The notes beneath the pieces were generated by a model that did no database searches, was not told the DNA's origin, and saw nothing but the letters and a program-made list of their open reading frames with translations. From assembly GCA_002842875.1 (NCBI GenBank), contig PHEF01000006.1, positions 1-42,775 of the forward strand: a DNA stretch of 42,775 nucleotides, in the 5' to 3' direction. This document shows, piece by piece, positions 15,934-24,141 of this stretch (positions within the stretch are counted from its first letter, which is position 1; each line of letters opens with the position of its first letter). The position numbers and the translations under genes were made by a program. Source of the stretch: Alphaproteobacteria bacterium HGW-Alphaproteobacteria-3 (GTDB lineage: Bacteria > Pseudomonadota > Alphaproteobacteria > Parvibaculales > Parvibaculaceae).

Positions 15934-16983
15934 TCACAATAACGCCTTGTCGCGCCAAGCCTGCCAGGACAGGTAATGATCGCGCAGCGTTTCCTCGACC
16001 GGCCTGTAACCGATACCCAGCTCCTCGATGCTGCGGCGATTATCTGCCGTGAAGCGAATGCCGAGATGGTTGCGAATATACGCCTGGGTCAGACCGAAGA
16101 AGGGCCCGAGAATACGTATCGTCCAGTTCGGAACCCGGCGCCGCGGCAGCAACCATGGACGCCGGTGATGCGGACGAACGATCCTGGCCATGTCCCCAAG
16201 CGAGATCATTTCCCTTTCGGCAAGGATGTAGCGCCCCTTCGCGTTTTCGTTGATTGCGGCGCGCAGATGCGCGAGCGCGACGTCGCGAACGTCCACATAG
16301 GTGAAGGCAAAATCGGGGGCGCCGTAGAAGAAATAGCCGCTCAGCAACTCATCGAGCAGAAAGAGGCTCCCTGAATCGGATGAAGGCGTGAGCGATGGTC
16401 CGAGGATCAGGCCTGGATTGATGGCCACCATTTTCCATCGGCTCTGACGTTCGCAGATCGCCCAGGCCTCTCGCTCCGCCATCACTTTCGAGTAGTGATA
16501 GGGATTGTTCTCCACCGTGCTGGTCGTATTGAAGAAGCGCTCCTGCACGACGCCGCCTTGCAAGGCCGGAACGTCGATATAATCGCCGAAAATCGCGCCG
16601 ACCGTAGATGTGAGCACGACCTTGCGCACCGTTTCGCAGGCGTTGACGGCAGCAAGCACATTGCGCGTGCCCTCCAGCGCCGGCTCCAGCAGATCGCGGC
16701 GCCCATCCCCGATCTGTTCAGGGAAGAGAAATGGCGAGGCTACGTGAAACACGACATCGCAGCCCTCGACAGCGGCGTCGAACGATCCCTGTTTCATCAG
16801 ATCGGCCTGAAAAAGCCGGAGCCGGTCCGGATAGCGTGCCTCTAGCGCGTTCAGACTAACGAGTTTCGCGGCGCTCGACAGACTGCGGACAGTGGTATGG
16901 ACGCTGTAGCCTTCCCTCAGCAGCAATTCGACGAGATGACCGGCAACATAACCGCTGCCGCCTGTGACCAAAGCCTTTTTCAT
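15934..16983 (-). CDS. NAD-dependent epimerase/dehydratase family protein
   Basis: The 349-residue extended SDR has the nucleotide-binding motif ALVTGGSGYVAGHLVELLL (residues 4-22), the structural Asp in LFQADLMK, and the catalytic YHYSKVMAE (Tyr at about 167, Lys four later). It resembles dihydroflavonol-4-reductase-like carbonyl reductases rather than sugar epimerases. The C-terminal half is basic and hydrophobic (RRPWLLPRRRVPNWTIRIL), which may bind membrane or a lipid substrate. It follows the SDR gene after 9 bp, so the two form an operon. The substrate is unknown. Confidence 0.88.
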   Translation of the reverse strand: MKKALVTGGSGYVAGHLVELLLREGYSVHTTVRSLSSAAKLVSLNALEARYPDRLRLFQADLMKQGSFDAAVEGCDVVFHVASPFLFPEQIGDGRRDLLEPALEGTRNVLAAVNACETVRKVVLTSTVGAIFGDYIDVPALQGGVVQERFFNTTSTVENNPYHYSKVMAEREAWAICERQSRWKMVAINPGLILGPSLTPSSDSGSLFLLDELLSGYFFYGAPDFAFTYVDVRDVALAHLRAAINENAKGRYILAEREMISLGDMARIVRPHHRRPWLLPRRRVPNWTIRILGPFFGLTQAYIRNHLGIRFTADNRRSIEELGIGYRPVEETLRDHYLSWQAWRDKALL

Positions 16984-16992
16984 GTCGTCTAC

Positions 16993-17820
16993 TCAGTTCC
17001 CGTGAGCGGTTCCGGCGTTTCTCATCGACATCAGCTTCGCTCTCTGTTCGCGAAAATCCTTTCCCAGAATTGCGACGACGAGCCGCTTCGGAAGGACGGT
17101 TCCAAGTTTCGCCAGGAAGCTCGTCGGAAACGGGAACGAGTAATCCCAACGTCCGGCGCGTATTGCCCTGAGTATACGCGCGGCCGCCTCCTCCTCCGAA
17201 AGTTCAAACGGCGCAGGCATGCCGTCCCCTACTGTCGCATCCGTCGCGATGAAGCCCGGATAGATCGAAACGAATTCTATCCCGTCGTCTGCGAACTCGA
17301 CGCGGCATGTATCGACGAGAAGCCGTAGCGCACCCTTGGCGGCCGAATACGGCCCCTGCAACGGAACGCCGAGCAGCCCCGCCAGCGAATTCGTGTGTGC
17401 GATGACACCGCCCTTCTGCGCGACCATCTGCCCGATGACCGGAAAGAGATAGTTCACGACCGTATCGTAGTTCGATCGCATATAAGCCGTGACCTCACGC
17501 GCATTCATTTCGCGCATGTCGAGCGCGGGAGCGCCGCCGACATTGAGGACCGCAAGATCGATGCGGCCGAATGTTTCGACGGCCCGCGCGATCACCTGCG
17601 CCGCGGCATCCGGATCTTCGGCATCGGCGGCGAGTGCGAGACATTGGCCGCCGCGCCTTTCAACTTCTTCAGCCAGCGTCTCCAGCTTCTCGCGCCGGCG
17701 TGCGGTCACGATCAGATTGGCGCCCTCCTCCGCCAACTTCAACGCCATAACCCTGCCGATGCCCGAAGAAGCTCCGGCGATCAGAACGGTCTTGTTCTTG
17801 TAACTTTGCTTATGTGTCAT
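16993..17820 (-). CDS. Short-chain dehydrogenase/reductase
   Basis: The 275-residue classical SDR has the cofactor motif LIAGASSGIGRVMALKLAEE (residues 13-32), NVGG in place of NNAG, catalytic Ser in HTNSLAGLLG, and YSAAK (Tyr at about 158). The arginines after the second strand (ARRREK) suggest NADP. The C-terminus has a hydrophobic segment (YSFPFPTSFLAKLGTVLP) like the KDSR-type reductases that act at membranes. It starts 10 bp beyond the aminotransferase remnant and is followed by the epimerase. Together they could reduce a lipid-like or steroid-like ketone, but this is only a suggestion. Confidence 0.9.
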   Translation of the reverse strand: MTHKQSYKNKTVLIAGASSGIGRVMALKLAEEGANLIVTARRREKLETLAEEVERRGGQCLALAADAEDPDAAAQVIARAVETFGRIDLAVLNVGGAPALDMREMNAREVTAYMRSNYDTVVNYLFPVIGQMVAQKGGVIAHTNSLAGLLGVPLQGPYSAAKGALRLLVDTCRVEFADDGIEFVSIYPGFIATDATVGDGMPAPFELSEEEAAARILRAIRAGRWDYSFPFPTSFLAKLGTVLPKRLVVAILGKDFREQRAKLMSMRNAGTAHGN

Positions 17821-17830
17821 TGGCTGCCTT

Positions 17831-18018
17831 TCAGATTATGACCGGTTGGAAAAACCTGCTTACAACGCCACCCGCAGGTTCGAATGCGCGATCGATGTCC
17901 GCCTCGGTCATGGCGGCACCGATAAAGATCTTGTGAGACGGATGGAAACTGGCGCCGCCTGCCGTCATTCCGTCGGCAAAGGCCGAGAGCTGCGCTCGAA
18001 ATCGCAATGCCCCTCCTC
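17831..18018 (-). pseudogene. C-terminal remnant of a class III aminotransferase
   Basis: Two frames together give EEGHCDFERSS, then after a one-base slip SAFADGMTAGGASFHP, IFIGAAMTEADIDRAFEP. This matches the end of the intact aminotransferase at 19222-20463 (DEGHCDFENSSAFADGM, AGGVYFHP, FIGAAMSEADIDRALEI) at roughly two residues in three. It is therefore the tail of a diverged paralogue, not a fresh copy. Everything before residue ~345 is missing and replaced by the MFS gene. One frameshift lies near position 17985. Confidence 0.85.
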
Positions 18019-19194
18019 ATAGCGTTCTGCAGCAAGGGGCCGGGCTTCACCCCAAAGCCCCTTGCCCAGCCAGACCATGATGGCGGAAGCCAAAGCCAGC
18101 ACCGGACTCAGCAGCGCCACGGACCGCACATCATCGTCGCTGACGATGAAAGATGAAGTCAGCGCTCCGAATGCCAGACCCAACAGCAGAACCGCGGGCA
18201 CAAGAAGCGCGAGCCGGCCGGTCTCGTCCGCGCGGAACGCCAGAGCAAACTGGAACGGATTGAGAAACAGCCACGCAAAGCCGAAGACGGCGCAGAGGAG
18301 AGCAAACTCACTCGTTGCGCCCTAGGGCAAAAAATAAACCGTGCCGGTTGCCAGCGCTATCGCAACGCCGCCGGCACAAAGCGTGACCGCAACATTGAGA
18401 CGCCTGATGAGCAGGGTCGCGGCAATGCCACCACACACCTGGATCAGGAGTGTACCGGATATGAGCATCTGTATGCTTTGCGGTTCGAGCCCGACGTCCT
18501 GCGCAACAGGCTCAAGATAAGACCAGAAAGCCCCCAGTGCCGCCATTTGGAGGAATGCAATTGCGAGCACCATGAAGTGACTCCATTGCCAGACAATCGC
18601 CCCACCCTCTTCCTTCTCGATTGGCGCCAGCTTTGGCGCAAGCCCCACAGCAAGCAAGGCCCCTGCTCCCAGCAATATCGCCAGCAGCATGAAGGCCCCT
18701 TGCCACCCCAGCGCAGGGACGACGATCTTTGCCATCGAGGCGGCAACAACCGCCTGGGCCACGGTCTGCATCACAGCAAAATTTGCAGCGGTGCGATCCG
18801 GTTCGCGCGTTCGGATAATCGTTGTGGTGGCAACCCAGATCAGTGCCCCTTCCAACAGCCCCGCCGCCGCACGCAAAACCAATATGGCGCCGTCGCCCGT
18901 GACGGCCAGCGTGGCGACATCGAGCCCCGCCACGGCGAATGCAGCCACAATGGCGACCAAGCGATGTGCGGACACCGACAGCATGGTGTCGCTGACCACC
19001 ACGCCAATGCCTATCGCCACGATTTCGCCCATGGCGACGAGACCGAGACCCGGCAGCGTAATTCTGTTTGCATTAACCAGACCGCCGAGCAGGATCGGCT
19101 GAAGCCCAAGCACCAAGAGCGCCAATGAACCGATCAGAAGAGCGATGAAGACCTGGACGAAAGTCTGCTGTGGCGGCTGCCCCTGTCGCGGCAT
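18019..19194 (-). pseudogene. MFS transporter, interrupted by an amber stop
   Basis: Residues 1-290 from the ATG at 19192-19194 show a major-facilitator layout with about nine helices and a long central basic loop (LAPKLAPIEKEEGG). The frame meets TAG at 18322-18324, yet the same frame continues with clear membrane sequence (SEFALLCAVFGFAWLFLNPF, LLVPAVLLLGLAFGAL, SVALLSPVLALASAIMVWL), about three more helices. It then joins the aminotransferase remnant. A single nonsense change in an otherwise full 12-helix transporter is the simplest reading. It follows the intact aminotransferase by 27 bp and was presumably its transporter. Confidence 0.8.
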
Positions 19195-19221
19195 GGCTGG
19201 GTTCCCGGGTTTTGAAATGGC

Positions 19222-20463
19222 TCAGACAACTGTGGATGTGGAAATCCGTTTGGCGGCGCCATCCGCGATCTCAAGCGCCCGGTCGATATCGGCTTCGCTC
19301 ATGGCGGCGCCGATGAACATGTTGTGGAAGGGGTGGAAATAGACGCCGCCAGCGATCATCCCGTCCGCAAAGGCGGAGCTGTTTTCGAAATCGCAATGAC
19401 CCTCGTCGTCGACGATCATGATCAGCGGCATCTGCGACGGTCCGGTCTGGCTGAGATTGATGCCGCGCGCCCGGGCGATTGCGGCAAGCCCGATGCGCAG
19501 CCGGTCCCCCAGTGCAATCGTGCGTTCCAGATAATCCGTCTCGCGGATGAGGCGCAGCGTTTCCAGCGATGCGGCCATTGCGGCGCCCGCAAACCAGAAG
19601 GAGCCGGTCACATAGATTTTCGACGCGGCTTCCCTCGCCCGGTCATTGCCGAGAAGCGCCGAAATCGGATGGCCATTCGCGATCGCCTTTCCCCAGGTCG
19701 AAAGGTCCGGCTCGACGCCGAGATGCGCCCAACTGCAATTCCGTTCGATGCGGAAGCCGGCCCGGATGTCGTCGACCAGAAGGAGCGCGTCTTTCTCATC
19801 GCACAACTCACGCGCGCGGCGGGCATAAGCGGGATCGGGAAGCTCCTGATCGACGAAGACGTCATGCTTGAAGGGCGAAGCGAAGATCGCGGCGAGATCG
19901 TCTCCTGCGAGCGCCACCGCGTGCTCCAGGCTCTTTACATCATTGTACTGATAATAGATGAAGTGGGCGCGATCGTCCTCCACCGTGCCTGCGGGAATGG
20001 GCGTGCACCAGGGCGCCGCGCCATGATAGGCGCCACTCGCCATCAGCACCTTCTTGCGGCCTCGGTAGGCGCGTGCCGTCAGCAGCGCCATGCTGGAGGC
20101 GTCCGTGCCGTTCTTGCAGAACATCGCCCAGTCGGCGTGTGTCACCATGCCGGTGAAGGCTTCGGCAAGCTCCACCATGCGCGGCGTGGGGCCCGTCGCC
20201 ACGTCGATTTCGGCCATCTGCCTTGCGTAGGCCGCATCGATTTCGGGATTGCAGTAACCGAACAGATTGGGGCCGTAGCCGCACATGAAATCGATGTAGC
20301 GATTTCCGTCTGCGTCCCAGAGATAAGCGCCTTCCGCACGCATGAAGAATTGCGGCGCATGCGGCGGCAAAAGCGCGACCGACTGGTGGCCATACATTCC
20401 CCCCGGGATGACCCTGGCAGCCCGCACCCTCAGCTCGCCATCGATTTTTCCGGCCATTTCCAT
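19222..20463 (-). CDS. Class III aminotransferase, HemL-like
   Basis: The 413-residue PLP enzyme of the aminotransferase class III fold resembles glutamate-1-semialdehyde aminomutases. The Schiff-base lysine is Lys259 in STWGKAIANGHP. The Asp that contacts the pyridine nitrogen is in LLLVDDIRAGF (about 231), and the phosphate-binding part includes FCKNGTDASSMAL (115-127). It is unlikely to be the heme enzyme: it lacks the HemL-type N-terminus and sits beside a sugar kinase, an aldolase and a transporter. It probably moves an amino group to or from a carbohydrate-like or omega-amino substrate. It is divergent from the kinase, with a palindromic operator between. Confidence 0.88.
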   Translation of the reverse strand: MEMAGKIDGELRVRAARVIPGGMYGHQSVALLPPHAPQFFMRAEGAYLWDADGNRYIDFMCGYGPNLFGYCNPEIDAAYARQMAEIDVATGPTPRMVELAEAFTGMVTHADWAMFCKNGTDASSMALLTARAYRGRKKVLMASGAYHGAAPWCTPIPAGTVEDDRAHFIYYQYNDVKSLEHAVALAGDDLAAIFASPFKHDVFVDQELPDPAYARRARELCDEKDALLLVDDIRAGFRIERNCSWAHLGVEPDLSTWGKAIANGHPISALLGNDRAREAASKIYVTGSFWFAGAAMAASLETLRLIRETDYLERTIALGDRLRIGLAAIARARGINLSQTGPSQMPLIMIVDDEGHCDFENSSAFADGMIAGGVYFHPFHNMFIGAAMSEADIDRALEIADGAAKRISTSTVV

Positions 20464-20479
20464 CTCCGCTTGCTAAATG

Positions 20480-20496
20480 ATAGTATTTACTACTAT
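20480..20496. promoter_or_regulatory. Palindromic operator between divergent genes
   Basis: ATAGTA-TTTAC-TACTAT is a perfect 6+5+6 inverted repeat, 16 bp upstream of the aminotransferase start and 55 bp upstream of the kinase start. Size and symmetry fit a TetR-type dimer, and a TetR gene lies at the end of the cluster (22119-22739). One site here could control both directions. I see no second copy before the TetR gene itself. Confidence 0.65.
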
Positions 20497-20551
20497 ATTG
20501 ATCCGAAGCCAGATGCAAGGCTTCTTTTTATGCGAACCGATGGAGGGGAAG

Positions 20552-21451
20552 ATGCGCGACCTGACCTGCGCGGGACTGACCACGCTCGACATACTCGTCC
20601 GCCCGGTGGACGCCCTGCCCGATGCTCAGCAGCCAATGCTGGTCGATGAAATTGCGCTCGCACCCGCGGGCACGGCTTCGGGAACCGCCATGGTCGCGGC
20701 AACGCTCGGGCTCGACGTGGCGGTGATTTCCGCCGTCGGCAAGGATGTGAACGGCGATATCGTACTGCAGCTACTGGAGCAGACCGGCATCGACTGCGGG
20801 CAGGTTGCGCGCCTTGGCGAACTGCCGACATCGACCAGCGTTCTGACCATCCGCTCCGACGGGGAGCGGCCCGTCTTTCACATGCTGGGGGCGAGCATAT
20901 TGACCGCGCTCAGCCCCGCCGCCATCGAGGTGGCCCGGCGTTCGCGCTTCTTCCATTTCGGCGGTGTGGGATTTCCGAACCTGTCATCGCCGGAAGCTTT
21001 CGCCGCGGTCGCGGAGATTCGCGCGGGCGGTACCTATATCACTTGCGATCTCATTGCCCCCCAACCGCAGACGATTGAAACGCTGCGTGTTCTGCTGCCC
21101 CATGTCGATTGCTTCATGCCGAGCGAGGCGGAGGTGCGCGTTCTGCTCGGCGATGCAATGCCCGAACAGGCGCTTGAGACGTTCATCGGCATGGGCGCCG
21201 CTTCCTGCATCATCAAGCGCGGCAGCGCCGGCAGCATCGGATGGCACGACGGCGAAATCCACGAGGTCGCGGCGAAAACGATTACCCCGGTCGACACGAC
21301 GAGCTGCGGCGACTCTTATTGCGCGGGGTTCATCAGCGGCCTCTTGCGAGGTTCCTCATTCCTCGATTCCATGGCGACGGCGACGGAAACCGCAGCCCAG
21401 GTCGCGCAAGGACTGGGAACGCTCGGCAAGCTGGAAAAAAGGGTGGCGTGA
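20552..21451 (+). CDS. PfkB-family carbohydrate kinase
   Basis: The 299-residue ribokinase-fold kinase transfers phosphate from ATP to a sugar or sugar-like alcohol. It has the N-terminal CAGLTTLDILVRPV strand, a GTASGTAMVAATLGLDV substrate region, and the C-terminal signature DTTSCGDSYCAGFISGLL, where GD carries the catalytic Asp (about 251). The common GAGD is CGDS here. I chose ATG 20552 because GGAGGGGAAG lies just before it; upstream ATGs lack a site and would overlap the operator. It is followed after 1 bp by the aldolase. The kinase-aldolase order suggests phosphorylation primes the substrate for retro-aldol cleavage. Confidence 0.9.
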   Translation: MRDLTCAGLTTLDILVRPVDALPDAQQPMLVDEIALAPAGTASGTAMVAATLGLDVAVISAVGKDVNGDIVLQLLEQTGIDCGQVARLGELPTSTSVLTIRSDGERPVFHMLGASILTALSPAAIEVARRSRFFHFGGVGFPNLSSPEAFAAVAEIRAGGTYITCDLIAPQPQTIETLRVLLPHVDCFMPSEAEVRVLLGDAMPEQALETFIGMGAASCIIKRGSAGSIGWHDGEIHEVAAKTITPVDTTSCGDSYCAGFISGLLRGSSFLDSMATATETAAQVAQGLGTLGKLEKRVA

Positions 21452-21452
21452 A

Positions 21453-22109
21453 ATGACCATGAATGAAGAAACACTTCGTCAAGGCCTTGTGACTGTGATG
21501 CGGGAGATGGACGCCTCCGGCCTCAACCATGGAACGGCGGGCAATGCCTCCGCGCGGCTCGGCGAACATTTCCTTGTTACGCCATCGGGTATTCCCGCTG
21601 GCCAGCTCACGCCCGACTCCATTGTTGAGATCGATCTTTCGGGCAAGTATGAAGGCAGCTTCAGACCGACCAGCGAATGGCGCATGCACGCCGGGCTGCT
21701 GGCCGGACGGCCGGATGTCAACGCCGTGGTGCATTGCCACTCGCAATATGCGACTACGCTTGCCTGCGCCAACAAGCCCATTCCGCCGCTGCATTACATG
21801 ACGGCGGTGAGCGGCGGCGCCGAAATCCTCGTGGCGCCTTATGCTCTCTTCGGCTCGGCGGAACTTGCGGATGCGGTCATTGCAACACTCAAGGGCCGCC
21901 GCGCCTGCCTCATGGCCAATCACGGACAGATCGCCCTGGGGCGCTCGCTGCCCGAAGCCCTGATGATCGCGCGCGAGGTGGAAGTGCAGGCGTCGTTCTA
22001 CTACGGCACTCTCGCCATAGGCGGTCCCACCCTTCTGTCCAGCGAACAGATGGAAGCCGTGGTTGGCGCCTTTCTTTCCTATGGCCAAAAACCGGTGAAG
22101 CCGGACTAA
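21453..22109 (+). CDS. Class II aldolase/adducin family protein
   Basis: The 218-residue zinc aldolase is of the FucA/AraD type. The metal site is HCHSQYATTLA (His at about 91 and 93) together with NHG (about 154), and the phosphate-binding region is GTAGNASARL (about 26-35), as in L-fuculose-1-phosphate aldolase. The expected product is DHAP or glycolaldehyde phosphate plus an aldehyde. The ATG at 21453 begins 1 bp after the kinase stop; the ATG at 21459 is an alternative. Together with the kinase it forms a two-step module like that of deoxysugar or polyol salvage. Confidence 0.9.
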   Translation: MTMNEETLRQGLVTVMREMDASGLNHGTAGNASARLGEHFLVTPSGIPAGQLTPDSIVEIDLSGKYEGSFRPTSEWRMHAGLLAGRPDVNAVVHCHSQYATTLACANKPIPPLHYMTAVSGGAEILVAPYALFGSAELADAVIATLKGRRACLMANHGQIALGRSLPEALMIAREVEVQASFYYGTLAIGGPTLLSSEQMEAVVGAFLSYGQKPVKPD

Positions 22110-22118
22110 CGCATCTGC

Positions 22119-22739
22119 CTATGGGGTCAGAACGGCGCGAATTGCTTCCGCCGTGCGGCCGATGATGCGCTCGCGATCGCATTCGTCCGTTTCCAGGAGC
22201 ATTTCGACGCTGGCATAGCCAATTTCGCTCGCCAGCCGGAACCGGTCGTAGATTTCCGCCCGGTCGGCGTTGCGGTCGATCTCGAGGTAGCGTTCGGTCA
22301 TCTGTGCCGCAACGTGGCTATGGGAGGAAAGGCGGATTTCCCTCAATGCGGGAATTGCCCGCAGCGAAACCATGAGCGCATAACCGCCTTTGAAACCTTC
22401 GGTCACTTTCAGCGTTCCGCGCACCAGGGATCGCGTTTCCTCCAACGCACGTTCGCCCGTCCATCCCTCACGCGAGAGCAGTTCTCCCACAATGGCATTC
22501 TGCGCATCCATAAGCTGGCGCCCCAGAACCGCAAGGATGCTGTGCTTGTTCTCGAAGTAGCGGTAGAAAGCAGGCGGTGTAAGACCGGCGCGGTCGACAA
22601 TCGCGTTCGAGTTGAGCGCCTCAAACCCATCTTCGGCGATGATCTCCTGTGCCGCCCGAAGCAGACTGCGATAAGTCTCCTTCGCCCGCTTCTGCGTGGG
22701 TTCCACAAGCGGCGTGGTATAGACGGCTGAACTCTTCAT
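22119..22739 (-). CDS. TetR/AcrR-family regulator
   Basis: The 206-residue repressor has the N-terminal helix-turn-helix of the family: AKETYRSLLRAAQEIIAEDG (residues 20-39), then NSNAIVDRAGLTPPAFYRYFENKHSI. The C-terminal ligand domain is unspecific. It converges on the aldolase gene with a 9-bp gap. It is the natural candidate to bind the palindrome at 20480-20496 and to sense the pathway substrate or a phosphorylated intermediate. Its start codon overlaps the stop of a small reading frame upstream. Confidence 0.92.
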   Translation of the reverse strand: MKSSAVYTTPLVEPTQKRAKETYRSLLRAAQEIIAEDGFEALNSNAIVDRAGLTPPAFYRYFENKHSILAVLGRQLMDAQNAIVGELLSREGWTGERALEETRSLVRGTLKVTEGFKGGYALMVSLRAIPALREIRLSSHSHVAAQMTERYLEIDRNADRAEIYDRFRLASEIGYASVEMLLETDECDRERIIGRTAEAIRAVLTP

Positions 22740-23008
22740 GCCATTGAATCTAAAGGACTGCCGATGTCTCGCAAAGCGGGATAATCGCGAAATGACGCGC
22801 CAGGTTCAAGCTGCAAAGGGTTCAGTGGCTTCACTGAGAACCGGGTGAAAGCCGCTCCAAAATCAGTCCGCCGGAGGCAGCCGGGATCACCGCCCTCCAG
22901 GGCGCAGCACCGTTCGAGGCCTGCGATCACGCGGCCGTGATTGGCCGTGCGCGCGCCGTTGAATATCGTGAAACCAAGTGATTTTCCAAAGACCTCCATA
23001 TCCGTCAT
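22736..23008 (-). CDS. Possible 90-residue protein, unknown
   Basis: This frame starts at ATG 23006-23008 with ACGAGG seven bases before it, and ends in an ATGA overlap with the TetR start, which is the main reason to list it. The product has four cysteines, no signal peptide and no family I recognise. If it is not real, 22740-23121 is a 380-bp intergenic space holding the TetR and bufferin promoters and a C-run near 23041. Confidence 0.3.
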   Translation of the reverse strand: MTDMEVFGKSLGFTIFNGARTANHGRVIAGLERCCALEGGDPGCLRRTDFGAAFTRFSVKPLNPLQLEPGASFRDYPALRDIGSPLDSMA

Positions 23009-23121
23009 GTTCATCCTCGTGAGCTACGGGATATCCGCGGGCCCCCCCCTACCCGGTTCCCGATGGCCGCATTGTTTTGTGGCGTCAATCCCAATCATCA
23101 AAGTCAAATCGGAGACCGAAT

Positions 23122-23424
23122 ATGTCTAAAGTCACCTTCACGAACTCGCTTGCCGCGGCCGGCGCCATTGCAACGGCGCTGACGCTTGCGAGTTTCTCTG
23201 CCCCGGCGCAGGCCGAGGACGCGTCGATGGAAAAGTGCTACGGCGTTGCGCTGGCCGGCAAGAATGACTGCGCCGCGGGCCCCGGCACGACCTGTGCGGG
23301 CACGTCCACGCTCGACTATCAGGGCAATGCCTGGAGCCTCGTGCCGGCCGGTACCTGCGCCAGCATCGAAACGCCCCATGGCAACGGCAGCCTGAGCGAG
23401 AAGTCGACGCAGCTCCCGTCGTAA
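23122..23424 (+). CDS. bufA1: DUF2282 bufferin-like peptide (BufA1)
   Basis: The 100-residue precursor has a Sec signal peptide (to APAQA, about residue 31). The mature core has the four conserved cysteines of DUF2282: [19 protein letters not shown], and VPAGTCAS. Bufferins are periplasmic metal-binding RiPPs of this family; in known cases a DUF692 enzyme (BufB) with a DUF2063 partner (BufC) converts core cysteines to thiooxazoles and the product buffers copper. GGAGACCGAAT before the ATG sets the start. A DoxX gene follows, as in buf operons, but neither BufB nor BufC is beside it, and a strong hairpin separates the two genes. Confidence 0.88.
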   Translation: MSKVTFTNSLAAAGAIATALTLASFSAPAQAEDASMEKCYGVALAGKNDCAAGPGTTCAGTSTLDYQGNAWSLVPAGTCASIETPHGNGSLSEKSTQLPS

Positions 23425-23444
23425 TACCGATCGCGCAGACCAGG

Positions 23445-23472
23445 TCCGATTCCGGCAATCGCCGGAATCGGA
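23445..23472 (+). terminator. Hairpin between bufA1 and doxX
   Basis: TCCGATTCCGGC-AATC-GCCGGAATCGGA is a perfect 12-bp stem with a 4-base loop, 20 bp after the bufA1 stop, followed by TTTCT. It has the form of an intrinsic terminator or attenuator and would make more transcript for the peptide than for the downstream DoxX gene. Confidence 0.75.
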
Positions 23473-23581
23473 TTTCTGCCGCCGCGCCTTTCTGTCCTTG
23501 TGCCGAACCCGGCGGCCGAGGTCATTGCACTGCAATCCCCGGGCTTTCCGGCAAAATCATTGTCCATCACGGAGGCTCAAA

Positions 23582-24046
23582 ATGGGCGAGCTCTTTCAGA
23601 AGGCCAGCCGCCTTACTCTCCTGGCACATTCCACCCTTGCGCGCATTCCGGACTGGACCTACGCCTCATTGATGCGGGTCGCGGTGTTCTTTGTCTTCTT
23701 CCTGTCGGCGAGAACCAAGGTCGACGGATTCATGACGCTGAAGAGCAGCACCTTCTATCTCTTCCAGCACGAATACGCGCTGCCCCTCATTCCTTCCGCC
23801 TGGGCCGCCTATATGGCGACCTATGCCGAGCACCTCTTCTCGGTTCTCGTGCTGGTGGGTCTTGCCACGCGGCTGAGCGCCCTCGCGCTTCTCGCCATGA
23901 CTCTGGTCATCCAGATCTTTGTCTATCCCGAGGCCTATGTCGTTCACATGAGCTGGGCGGCGATGCTGCTTTACCTCGTTTCGAAGGGCGGCGGCCTGCT
24001 GTCGGCGGACACGGCGATCGCGCGAACGCTGGGCCAAAGCAAGTAA
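23582..24046 (+). CDS. DoxX-family membrane protein (BufD-like)
   Basis: The 154-residue protein has four hydrophobic helices (about residues 28-43, 70-95, 97-118 and 122-138) in the DoxX arrangement, including [19 protein letters not shown] and [19 protein letters not shown]. DoxX proteins are quinone-linked or redox-associated membrane proteins whose chemistry is poorly known; in buf operons one often follows the modification genes. GGAGG seven bases before the ATG fixes the start. It lies 157 bp after the bufferin-like peptide, and the gap has no room for another gene. Confidence 0.88.
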   Translation: MGELFQKASRLTLLAHSTLARIPDWTYASLMRVAVFFVFFLSARTKVDGFMTLKSSTFYLFQHEYALPLIPSAWAAYMATYAEHLFSVLVLVGLATRLSALALLAMTLVIQIFVYPEAYVVHMSWAAMLLYLVSKGGGLLSADTAIARTLGQSK

Positions 24047-24060
24047 GTCTGAGTGAGATC

Positions 24061-24100
24061 GGCGAAACGAACGCGGCCTCGCTGTCGCGTTCGTTTCGCC
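24061..24100 (+). terminator. Long hairpin after doxX
   Basis: GGCGAAACGAACGCG (24061-24075) and CGCGTTCGTTTCGCC (24086-24100) form a perfect 15-bp stem with a 10-base loop, 14 bp after the doxX stop. There is no T tract, so it may be a Rho-type or RNA-stabilising hairpin. With the one at 23445 it places strong stems on both sides of doxX. Confidence 0.6.
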
Positions 24101-24141
24101 GCAGAGACGTGAACATCCAAACCAACAAAAGGGAGAAACAC

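Noticed and set aside
17817..18050. A 77-codon minus-strand frame between the SDR and MFS genes
   Set aside because: It is the wrong frame of the aminotransferase remnant; the homologous residues are split over the two other readings.
19222..20463. Assignment of the aminotransferase as hemL (heme synthesis)
   Set aside because: The neighbourhood is catabolic, a paralogue existed beside it, and the N-terminal and gate-loop features of true HemL are not evident.
23041..23121. An ECF-type promoter before the bufferin-like gene
   Set aside because: A CGAATA is present at 23117-23122 but it overlaps the start codon and no GTAAC-type -35 lies 16 bp upstream; a CGTCAA at about 23083 also lacks a partner.
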